From Archangium sp. (GTDB taxonomy: Bacteria > Myxococcota > Myxococcia > Myxococcales > Myxococcaceae), in contig JAEUJT010000229.1 of assembly GCA_016793525.1 (NCBI GenBank), positions 1 to 7,996 of the forward strand: a stretch of 7,996 nucleotides of DNA. The letters run 5' to 3'. The notes beneath the pieces were generated by a model, which worked only from the letters and a program-made list of their open reading frames with translations, was not told where the DNA came from and ran no database searches. Positions 1-5,739 of the stretch are shown in pieces. A program made the position numbers and the translations under genes. Each line of letters opens with the position of its first letter. Position 1 is the stretch's first letter.

Positions 1-872
1 CACGTCGGGTCGGCCTGATTGGCCGGCTCGCTGGGGTCGCCCCGACCGTTCTCGAGGTGCTCCCACAGCTCGCGAATGATCTGCGACCCGAAGCGCTCGC
101 TCAGGTAGCGAAAGAAAATGGCTGAACCGTACGCGTACGCCGGCACGGGCCCAGCGGGCGCGGAGTCGAGCGAGCGGTCAACCCGACTCAGGTACCCGCC
201 GATGAAGTTCTCGAAGTCGCGGCTGGCGGGGTCGTATTCCTCGGTGGCCCACACCGCGGTGCCCTCGGAGAGCACCACGTCTTGGCCGTGATCGTACGCG
301 GCCTGCACCGCGTGGAAGTATTCGTGGCTGCCAAGAATGCGCGTCGCTTCGCTCAAGCTGGGGTAGCCGTAACCGGCGAAGTCGTTCTCCTGGGCGACGT
401 AGGTGATGCAACGCTCGGTGTTCGGCCCGGGGCACGCGTCGACGCGCATCGCGCCGTCGGCCGCTCCGGCGAAGTCGACCAGGTACACGTCGTACCGCCC
501 GTCGCCGCCGTTGCTGAGCACCGTGCCGTCACCGAGCGGCCGCCGAAAGCCCCACGTGGTCGCGTAGCGCGCGCCGACCTCTTCGTAGACCGCGCTCACG
601 CTCTGCACGAAATCGGGCAGGCCATCGGCGTCGAGGTCTGCGGCAGGCACGGCGTTGCGCCCCGCGCGAGAGAAGTGCACCCGAAAGCCGCCGTCGGGCG
701 CATCGAGGTGCTCCACCGTCTCCGTGGGGTCGAAGCGCCACATCTGCGCCACCGTGGTGTCGGTGGGCCGGAGCTCGTCGGTGCGCGACACGACCACGGG
801 CCAGCGCGGCGCTGCCTCGTCGACAGGCCCACACGCACCTACCAGGACCACGAACACCACGAGCGGCCGCAT
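1..872 (-). CDS. MXAN_6640-type lipoprotein metallopeptidase (C-terminus beyond window)
   Basis: Putative secreted zinc metallopeptidase anchored as a lipoprotein; 290 codons are visible and the C-terminus is cut by the left edge. The ATG at 872 gives a short signal peptide ending in a lipobox (VVLVGAC, Cys14), which supports this start although no clear Shine-Dalgarno precedes it. Residues 79-87 (DLDADGLPD) form a DxDxDG calcium-binding-type loop. Residues 122-131 (GGDGRYDVYL) are also typical of the MXAN_6640 family. HEYFH at 183-187 is the HExxH zinc site, and EGTAVWATEE at 203-212 would supply the third, glutamate ligand (gluzincin arrangement). Cys147 and Cys155 could form a disulfide outside the cytoplasm. 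It is divergent from the exported-protein gene at 934, with 61 bp between them. The metallopeptidase assignment rests on motifs; the substrate is unknown. Expected location is the outer membrane or cell surface. Confidence 0.8.
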   Translation of the reverse strand, partial: MRPLVVFVVLVGACGPVDEAAPRWPVVVSRTDELRPTDTTVAQMWRFDPTETVEHLDAPDGGFRVHFSRAGRNAVPAADLDADGLPDFVQSVSAVYEEVGARYATTWGFRRPLGDGTVLSNGGDGRYDVYLVDFAGAADGAMRVDACPGPNTERCITYVAQENDFAGYGYPSLSEATRILGSHEYFHAVQAAYDHGQDVVLSEGTAVWATEEYDPASRDFENFIGGYLSRVDRSLDSAPAGPVPAYAYGSAIFFRYLSERFGSQIIRELWEHLENGRGDPSEPANQADPT

Positions 873-933
873 GCGCGCGGCGAATAGCGCGGCTGCTGGT
901 GTGCGTCCATCGCCCGGCCTAAAAGACCGGACC
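873..933. promoter_or_regulatory. Divergent intergenic region
   Basis: This 61-bp gap separates two divergently read genes, so it should hold promoters for both. TAAAAG at 920-925 matches a -10 element at only four of six positions and has no good -35 partner. No convincing sigma-70 or sigma-54 site and no strong Shine-Dalgarno for either gene can be seen. Promoter content is inferred from gene orientation alone. Confidence 0.35.
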
Positions 934-1593
934 ATGCGATTTTTCGTAGCCGTGGCGATGTTGGGGGCCGCCGCAGCACACGCCCAAGACGATGCCGAAG
1001 CGCTGAAGGTAGCGCAGACGTACTTAAACGCGCTCTCCGGCTCGGGCGACGAATCTGGCAAAGATCTGCTGCTCGGCGGCGTCACCATGACCGCCCAGCT
1101 CTTCGCCCTCGAGAACTGGGAGCTGAAGACGAAAGACCCGGTAAAGAAAGAAGAGGCCGATCTCGCCCATGCGTTGCAGATGATGAACGACCTCGACCGC
1201 TCGGGGCGCACCGCGCTCACCAAGCTCATGGGCATCGAGCAGGTCGGCGACGACTTGCGCATGACCGAGGTCTCTCAAGCCGACGCCACCAAGATGCTCG
1301 CGCCAACGCGGGAAAAGGCCGCGGCCTTCGAGAAGGCGCACAAGGTGTTGTCGTACGTGCTGCGCGTCGGGAAAGAAGTGTATTGGCACCCGAAGAACCC
1401 GATGCGCGCGGTGCTGGCCAAAGCAGGCACCACGGGGCGCTACACGCTCGAGGTGCACCGCTGGGTGGTGACCTCGAAAGAGGGCCCCGCGAAGACCGAG
1501 CGCACGTGGCCGATGCGCGTGGTTCGCTTCAAGTCGCCGAAGGTCGACACCGGGTGGAAAGTGCTGCCCGCGTCTGACTGGAACGCGGAGTAG
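934..1593 (+). CDS. Exported protein of unknown function
   Basis: This 219-aa protein is not recognised as a named family. It starts with a clear Sec signal peptide: Arg2, a hydrophobic run at residues 3-15, and an AHA|QD cleavage site after residue 17, so the mature protein should be periplasmic or secreted. The mature part is lysine/glutamate-rich and soluble. An opening of the type ALKVAQTYLNAL and a close of the type VVRF...GWKVLP resemble NTF2-like/SnoaL-like small domains, but this is a weak impression. There is no Cys in the mature chain. The ATG at 934 is preferred over the in-frame ATG at 655, because the longer version overlaps gene 1 and would bury the signal peptide. It ends 2 bp before the membrane-protein gene at 1596, so the two are almost certainly co-transcribed and possibly work together at the membrane. 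Confidence 0.75.
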   Translation: MRFFVAVAMLGAAAAHAQDDAEALKVAQTYLNALSGSGDESGKDLLLGGVTMTAQLFALENWELKTKDPVKKEEADLAHALQMMNDLDRSGRTALTKLMGIEQVGDDLRMTEVSQADATKMLAPTREKAAAFEKAHKVLSYVLRVGKEVYWHPKNPMRAVLAKAGTTGRYTLEVHRWVVTSKEGPAKTERTWPMRVVRFKSPKVDTGWKVLPASDWNAE

Positions 1594-1595
1594 CC

Positions 1596-3527
1596 ATGCT
1601 CGACCAGATCCGCCCCGCGCTTTCACCGACCGCGGAGATTCGCCGGCGGTCCGACGGCACCGAGGGCATTTACGCCCCCGAGACTGGCCTCTGCTTCGAG
1701 ACCACCAAAGAGCAGGCGAACCTGGTGCAGCTGTTCGACGGCCAGCGCTCGCTGCTGGAGATCTCTGCCGAATATTTGAACCGCTTCGGCTTCGTGCCCT
1801 TCGCGGCGCTCAACGATCTCGTGCACGGGCTGGCCGACGCCGGCGTGTTGCGAGACACACCTCCGCAGCTGAGCCAGTCGAATGACAGCAGCAGCCCGTG
1901 GCTCGAGGCGCTGATGCCCAGCACGTTGGCCGCCTGGCGCGATCGGTGGCCTCGGGTGCTGCGCGTGCTCGAGCTGGCGATCTGGCCGGCGCTGGCGATC
2001 TCCGGATGCCAGGGCGGAGAGCCGCACGAGCTGCGCGCGCTCGACGTGGTGCTCGCCTACGCCGGGGCGGTGGCGGCGCTGACGCTGCGGGGGCGAATGA
2101 AGGCGGCCGCGGCGGCGGCCTTCGGGTTCTCGCCTCGGCGGGCGACGCTGACCGCGACGCTGGGCGTGCTGCACGTGGTGCCCGACACCGGCGTCATCGT
2201 CTTGATGGATCGCTGGCAGCGCGTGGCGGCCAACGTGGCGGCCCTCGCCGGCATCGTCTGCGCGCTGGCCATCGCCGCGCCGTGGCCAGGCGCCTGGGGC
2301 GGAGCGCTGATCGTCTTGGTCATCGACGTGTGCCCGGTGCTGCGCTCCTCGGTGAGCGAGATCATCACCGCCTGGTCGGGCGAGGTGAACGTGCGCGCCC
2401 GCGTACGCGCCTACGTGGGCGTGCCGCTGCTGGAGAAGCTCGTTTCGGGGCGGCTGGTGCGCTCTGACCGGGTCTTCTTCGTCTCCGCCGTCTCGACGCT
2501 CACCTGGGTGGCGCTGGTCATCTACGTGCTGCTGGGCCTGGGGCTGTCGACCGCGCTCGCATTCATCGCCATCGGCGTGCGCGACACCGGTGCGACGCAG
2601 GCGCTGGCGTGGGTCGGCGGCGGAGCGCTGATCGCCATCATCCCCGTGCCCATCATCATTCTGTCTCACCAGCTGATCGACTTCGCCTTCGCCGCCTTCT
2701 GGCCGTACGTCAGCGGAGGAAAACGCACCAAAGGCGCCGCCGACGTGCAGCTGTTCCGCGCCATTCCACTGTTCTCGAAGCTGGCCGAGGGCGACCTGGC
2801 CGCGGTCGCCGCCCAGGCGAGCGAGGTGAGCTACGACGCCGGGCATTTGATCGTCGAAGAAGGCGCCGTCGGTCAGACGTTCTACGCCATTCGCCACGGC
2901 TGGGCCGAGGTCACCCGCAACGAGAACGGCTCTCTGCGCACGTTGGCGCGGCTCGGCCCGGGAGACTGCTTCGGAGAGACGGCGCTGCTCCAGGGCGGCG
3001 CCCGAAACGCATCGGTGCGCGCCCTCAGTCAACTCGATCTGGTTGAGCTCCCGAGCGCGGCCTTCAAGCGCATCGTGGCCACGGTCGGCGGGGTCGACTT
3101 CGTCACCGTGCTGCAGTCGGCCGGGGCCATCGGCAAGAGCCGCCTCTTTCGCGAACTGCCGGCCGATCGACTCTCGTCGCTCGCCACCAAGTTCATGCCG
3201 CGTTCGGTGCCGACAGGGACCGACGTCGTGCGCTTCGGCGAGCCCGGCACGGAGTTCTTCCTCATCGCCAAGGGCGAGGTCGAGGTGCTCTCCGGCGACG
3301 GCGTTCGGTTGACGGTGCTGTCGTCTGGCGATCACTTCGGAGAAATCGCCCTGCTCCGCAGCGTGCCCCGCACCGCGACCGTGCGAACCGTGTCAGACAC
3401 GCTTCTGCTGGTGCTGTCGCGCGACGTGTTCCTTCAGGCGCTCCAGGCAGACCTGACACTTTCGGAGAAGGTGACCGAAGTCGCAGAGGCCCGTACCGCG
3501 CGTTCCACCGCGATGGCCGCTGGCTGA
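1596..3527 (+). CDS. PqqD-like/M50-like (inactive) membrane protein with two cNMP-binding domains
   Basis: This 643-aa inner-membrane protein has three parts. Residues about 5-88 resemble the PqqD-like winged-helix domain found at the front of 'putative peptide zinc metalloprotease' (M50) proteins (LFDGQRSLLEI, then LVHGLADAGVL). Residues about 120-372 are strongly hydrophobic, with several membrane segments (about 150-164, 210-229, 234-248, 292-326, 334-357). They follow the M50 layout, but RGRMK (165-169) stands where HELGH is expected and CPVLRSSVSEII (246-257) where NPLLRLDGYYLL is expected, so protease activity is unlikely. Residues about 386-495 and 513-615 are cyclic-nucleotide-binding domains. 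Their phosphate cassettes start at FGETALL (459) and FGEIALL (581), with the conserved Glu461/Arg470 and Glu583/Arg592 present. GGAG 6 nt before the ATG, inside the end of the previous gene, fits translational coupling. A role as a nucleotide-sensing membrane regulator is inference. Confidence 0.8.
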   Translation: MLDQIRPALSPTAEIRRRSDGTEGIYAPETGLCFETTKEQANLVQLFDGQRSLLEISAEYLNRFGFVPFAALNDLVHGLADAGVLRDTPPQLSQSNDSSSPWLEALMPSTLAAWRDRWPRVLRVLELAIWPALAISGCQGGEPHELRALDVVLAYAGAVAALTLRGRMKAAAAAAFGFSPRRATLTATLGVLHVVPDTGVIVLMDRWQRVAANVAALAGIVCALAIAAPWPGAWGGALIVLVIDVCPVLRSSVSEIITAWSGEVNVRARVRAYVGVPLLEKLVSGRLVRSDRVFFVSAVSTLTWVALVIYVLLGLGLSTALAFIAIGVRDTGATQALAWVGGGALIAIIPVPIIILSHQLIDFAFAAFWPYVSGGKRTKGAADVQLFRAIPLFSKLAEGDLAAVAAQASEVSYDAGHLIVEEGAVGQTFYAIRHGWAEVTRNENGSLRTLARLGPGDCFGETALLQGGARNASVRALSQLDLVELPSAAFKRIVATVGGVDFVTVLQSAGAIGKSRLFRELPADRLSSLATKFMPRSVPTGTDVVRFGEPGTEFFLIAKGEVEVLSGDGVRLTVLSSGDHFGEIALLRSVPRTATVRTVSDTLLLVLSRDVFLQALQADLTLSEKVTEVAEARTARSTAMAAG

Positions 3528-3539
3528 GCGAAGGGGCTC

Positions 3540-3653
3540 ATGCGCTACGAGTTGAAGAACCTCTACGCCGAGCTCGGCCCGTCGCTCGCGTTCGACGCGT
3601 CGATCGAAAATCGATGGAAGACGCGCACCTTCGACGACTTCGCCGCCGGCTGA
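3540..3653 (+). CDS. Possible 37-aa small protein
   Basis: A short ORF begins 12 bp after the stop of the cNMP-binding membrane protein, with AAGGGG about 3-4 nt before the ATG. That is purine-rich but closer than usual. The product (MRYELKNLYAELGP... ending FDDFAAG) is charged and has no signal peptide or membrane segment. Its codons mostly end in G or C like the neighbours. It ends 15 bp before the terminator hairpin, so it would be the last cistron of the plus-strand operon. It could equally be a remnant of a longer gene or chance; no family is recognised. Confidence 0.35.
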   Translation: MRYELKNLYAELGPSLAFDASIENRWKTRTFDDFAAG

Positions 3654-3668
3654 GCGCCGAAAACACGA

Positions 3669-3698
3669 AAGCCCGACCGCTGGGGAGCGATCGGGCTT
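3669..3698 (-). terminator. Hairpin terminator between convergent genes
   Basis: A 13-bp stem (AAGCCCGACCGCT / AGCGATCGGGCTT) closes a GGGG loop. The single imperfect pair, 3677/3690, is C-A in the plus-strand RNA but a G-U wobble in the minus-strand RNA. The minus strand continues with a T-rich run (TTTCGTGTTTTCGG), whereas the plus strand continues CATGAGTC. It therefore suits termination of the 222-aa gene, whose stop lies 31 bp upstream, best. It may also stop plus-strand transcripts of the membrane-protein operon. Confidence 0.8.
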
Positions 3699-3729
3699 CA
3701 TGAGTCCGCAGAATGAAGGCGAATTCCCG

Positions 3730-4398
3730 TTACGCGACCTCCGTCGGTTGGGTGGTCTTGGACGCTCCGCCGGTGGAGTCATTCGCGGCACCGCGTTGCC
3801 CCTCGGTCTTGGCTTTCGGGGCTCTGGGCGCCCGAGGGATGACGACGCGCACGCCGTGCTGCGCCAACTCGGCGCGCGCCTCATTGAGAGCGCCGTGGAG
3901 TTGGTAGAGCACCATAAGCAGCTGGCGCTCGGCCTCCACCTTCGTCGCGCGCGCGCCTTGCTCGAGCGGAGCGGACTCGATGACGTCTTCCCGGAGCCCC
4001 ACGAGTGAATCGGCGAACGCCTCGCCCATGCCGGGCACGTCGCGGAGGCGGGCCTCCACCAACCGCGACAGCCTCATCGGGTCGCCCGTGTCGAGCGCCA
4101 GCAGCGCTTTCGAGGTAGCGACGCCGAACACCTCGGAGAGCGTGATGAAGGCTCTCGCGGCCGTATTGAGCTTGCGCGTCTTCACCTGCTGCTTCTCGAC
4201 GGCAGCGGTGAGCTCCGCGGAGTGCACGTCGAAAAGCGCCTTGGCTTTATCGACCCGCAACCCAAGCGACTGGAGCGACTCATAGGTTCTGAGACCCACC
4301 GTCGCCTCGTTCGCCAACAGCTCCTTACTGACAACGCCCAACAACACCCCAACCGACGTGACGCGCGCACCAACGTCTCGAATCTGCGTTGTAGCCAT
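3730..4398 (-). CDS. Unknown 222-aa helical protein under a sigma-54-type promoter
   Basis: No family is recognised. The protein has no signal peptide, membrane segment, Cys or Trp. Residues about 10-182 look almost wholly alpha-helical with amphipathic, coiled-coil-like stretches (e.g. 45-85 and 148-182). Residues about 188-222 are a low-complexity tail rich in Ala, Pro, Lys, Thr and Gly, probably disordered. A cytoplasmic structural or scaffold-like role is only a guess. The ATG at 4398 is fixed by an excellent Shine-Dalgarno (AAGGAGAGG, 3 nt spacer). The gene stands alone, bounded by its own promoter and leader upstream and a strong terminator downstream. Its codon use is less GC3-biased than the neighbours (frequent TTG, GTT, AGT, AAA), which may mark a different origin or expression level. 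Confidence 0.75.
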   Translation of the reverse strand: MATTQIRDVGARVTSVGVLLGVVSKELLANEATVGLRTYESLQSLGLRVDKAKALFDVHSAELTAAVEKQQVKTRKLNTAARAFITLSEVFGVATSKALLALDTGDPMRLSRLVEARLRDVPGMGEAFADSLVGLREDVIESAPLEQGARATKVEAERQLLMVLYQLHGALNEARAELAQHGVRVVIPRAPRAPKAKTEGQRGAANDSTGGASKTTQPTEVA

Positions 4399-4401
4399 GT
4401 G

Positions 4402-4410
4402 CCTCTCCTT
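4402..4410 (-). promoter_or_regulatory. Strong Shine-Dalgarno of the 222-aa gene
   Basis: AAGGAGAGG on the minus strand lies 3 nt before the ATG at 4398 (the GGAG core is about 6 nt away). It is one of the two best ribosome-binding sites in the window and decides the start codon. It lies just downstream of the leader stem-loop and is not part of the stem. Confidence 0.8.
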
Positions 4411-4416
4411 GAAGGT

Positions 4417-4445
4417 TCCAACCGGGTGAATCCCGCTTGGTTGGA
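4417..4445 (-). promoter_or_regulatory. 5'-leader stem-loop at the predicted transcription start
   Basis: In the minus-strand RNA, TCCAACC pairs with GGTTGGA (7 bp, perfect). Inside it GGG pairs with CCC around an ATTCA loop, with AAGC unpaired on one side. The first base, 4445, is exactly the +1 predicted from the sigma-54-type promoter, so the mRNA would begin with this structure. Such 5'-terminal hairpins can protect mRNA from decay or regulate translation; that function is inference. As DNA, the inverted repeat could instead be an operator. Confidence 0.6.
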
Positions 4446-4455
4446 CCGGGGCATG

Positions 4456-4472
4456 AGCAATGGCGATGCCAG
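4456..4472 (-). promoter_or_regulatory. Sigma-54 (RpoN) type promoter
   Basis: The minus strand reads CTGGCATCGCCATTGCT. Against the consensus YTGGCACGNNNNTTGCW every fixed position agrees except two (TC in place of CG). The invariant GG (-25/-24, 4470-4469) and GC (-13/-12, 4458-4457) have the required 10-bp spacing. Predicted +1 is 4445, giving a 47-nt leader before the ATG at 4398. Sigma-54 promoters need an AAA+ enhancer-binding activator, none of which is encoded in this window. Confidence 0.65.
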
Positions 4473-4537
4473 CGCAACCTACTGAAACTCCTCAGCGCGG
4501 CGTGATGAGCCCATTCGCGGGGAGAGACTTCTCGCTG

Positions 4538-4561
4538 AAACGACCTTCGCTAAGGCCGTTT
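4538..4561. promoter_or_regulatory. 24-bp near-perfect palindrome: candidate activator site or terminator
   Basis: The half sites AAACGACCTT and AAGGCCGTTT flank CGCT. Of 12 symmetric pairs only two mismatch (4543/4556 and 4548/4551). The centre is about 104 bp upstream of the predicted sigma-54 start at 4445, a normal distance for an enhancer-binding-protein site. The alternative is transcriptional: in the minus-strand RNA it folds as a 10-bp stem with one G-U wobble and an AGCG loop, about 150 nt after the agmatinase-family stop. The following T run is short (TTT), so it would be a weak intrinsic terminator. Confidence 0.5.
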
Positions 4562-4571
4562 GCGGCTTTTT

Positions 4572-4710
4572 GAGCGCTCGCGACCTTAACAACCGGCCGT
4601 TGGGTGCTCGGGGAGCTTCCTTTTCCAACCTCGAAGGCCGGCGGAACGTCCCCTCACCGCATTGCACGGCACAGGGACCTTCGCCGCGCGGTTGTAGACG
4701 CGGGGGAACG
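4572..4710. other. Intergenic remainder with no gene
   Basis: This is the rest of the 312-bp gap between the 222-aa gene and the ureohydrolase gene. It has no credible reading frame with a ribosome-binding site and no tRNA-like fold. Small details only: an 8-bp palindrome GAGCGCTC at 4572-4579, and GACCTTCGC at 4676-4684 repeating one half of the 24-bp palindrome (4542-4550). It is probably the 3' untranslated region of the agmatinase-family operon plus upstream regulatory DNA. Confidence 0.5.
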
Positions 4711-5739
4711 TTACCGCGGAGACACCCGCTGCGATTCGAGCGTCCAACCAATCATTTTGTAGAGCAACCGAGCGCCGACGTTGCCGTCCCACTCGTCGCC
4801 GTCGGGCCCAGGCGCCACCTCGTTAAGATCAAAGCCGACGATTCGCTTGCCCGCGCGCACGATGCCTTCGAGCAGCGCAGTCGCCTGGTGGAACGACAAC
4901 CCACCCGGCACCGGCGTACCCGTGTGCGGACACAGCGTCGGCTCGAGACCGTCGATGTCCCACGAGAGGTACACCTGGGGAGGCAGCTTCGAGACGATGG
5001 CGTCGACTTGCTCCCGCCACGGCATGCCGTCGAGCCGCGCGCGCGCGAGCTTGGAGTCGAAGAAGGTGTGCACCCGGCCGTTCGACGTCTGAATGAACTC
5101 GAACTCCGCCTCGCCGAAGTCGCGAATGCCGACCTGAACGATGGTCGCGACGCCGGGGAGCCGCGTGGCCACGTTGTGCATGATCGACGCGTGCGACCAG
5201 GTGAACCCTTCGTACGCGTCGCGGAGATCGGCGTGCGCGTCGAGGTGCAAGATCCCCAGGCCGGGGAAGGCCTTCGAATACGCCTCGATGGCACCGAAGG
5301 GCGTGGAGTGATCTCCGCCGACCACGCCGACCACCTTGCCGCGCTCGAGCCACTCCCGGGTGGTCGAGGCGACCCAGCGGTTCATCTTTTCGCACAGCGC
5401 GTTGATCGCCTGCAGCGCCACCGGATCTGGCGCTGCCCCCGCGTTGGCGATGATGGGCGCGGCGAGCGCCTTCGCCTCGTCGTTCCACCGGCGCACTTCG
5501 GCAGGCTCCTCGAGCATCGCGATGCCCGCCTCATAGGGACGCCCGGTGTCGAGATCGAACAGGTCGACCTGGCGCGACGCCTCGAGCACCGCGCGCGGGC
5601 CGTCTGACGTGCCGCCGCCGTAGCTCGTGGTGGCTTCGAACGGCACGGGGATCAGCACCACCCGCGCATCGTGCGGCGTGTGCGGCAACCCGAAAACTCC
5701 AGAATCGGCGGGGGCGGCGGCGTTGGGATCGAAGGTCAT
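4711..5739 (-). CDS. speB: Agmatinase-family ureohydrolase
   Basis: This 342-aa arginase/agmatinase-fold enzyme is a binuclear Mn hydrolase that releases urea from a guanidino compound. If the substrate is agmatine, the product is putrescine. All six metal ligands are present: H144 (GGDHS), D167/H169/D171 (LHLDAHADLR), and D261/D263 (SWDIDGLEP). The substrate-loop signature CPHTGTPVPGGLS and a late DLNEVAP motif (E306) are also intact. Compared with E. coli SpeB it is longer, with an extra helical stretch at about residues 78-135. The ATG at 5739 overlaps the oxidoreductase TGA (ATGA), fitting translational coupling. A GTG at 5748 with AAGGTGG upstream is an alternative start adding three residues. 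The agmatine substrate and the gene symbol are inferred from the family; other guanidino compounds are possible. Cytoplasmic. Confidence 0.85.
   Translation of the reverse strand: MTFDPNAAAPADSGVFGLPHTPHDARVVLIPVPFEATTSYGGGTSDGPRAVLEASRQVDLFDLDTGRPYEAGIAMLEEPAEVRRWNDEAKALAAPIIANAGAAPDPVALQAINALCEKMNRWVASTTREWLERGKVVGVVGGDHSTPFGAIEAYSKAFPGLGILHLDAHADLRDAYEGFTWSHASIMHNVATRLPGVATIVQVGIRDFGEAEFEFIQTSNGRVHTFFDSKLARARLDGMPWREQVDAIVSKLPPQVYLSWDIDGLEPTLCPHTGTPVPGGLSFHQATALLEGIVRAGKRIVGFDLNEVAPGPDGDEWDGNVGARLLYKMIGWTLESQRVSPR

Noticed and set aside
282..887. 201-codon open frame on the plus strand
   Set aside because: Opposite the lipoprotein metallopeptidase, which has a lipobox, HEYFH and family motifs; this frame has none.
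655..933. In-frame upstream extension of the exported protein to an ATG at 655
   Set aside because: It would overlap the divergent gene by more than 200 bp and place the signal peptide in the middle of the protein.
1623..3335. 570-codon open frame on the minus strand opposite the membrane-protein gene
   Set aside because: Antisense shadow of a high-GC gene: Arg/His/Gln/Gly-rich composition, no domains, and the plus-strand frame has clear conserved domains.
4411..4450. T-arm-like sequence (GGGTGAATCCC) suggesting a tRNA
   Set aside because: No acceptor, D or anticodon arm can be drawn around it; it is the leader stem-loop of the 222-aa gene.
4552..4571. Short stem (AAGGCCG/CGGCTTT) with TTTTT reading as a plus-strand terminator
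   Set aside because: No plus-strand gene lies upstream of it; it overlaps the stronger 24-bp palindrome, which explains the site better. A small plus-strand RNA cannot be excluded.
4570..5607. 345-codon open frame on the plus strand
   Set aside because: Shadow of the agmatinase-family gene, whose metal-ligand motifs are all in the minus frame.
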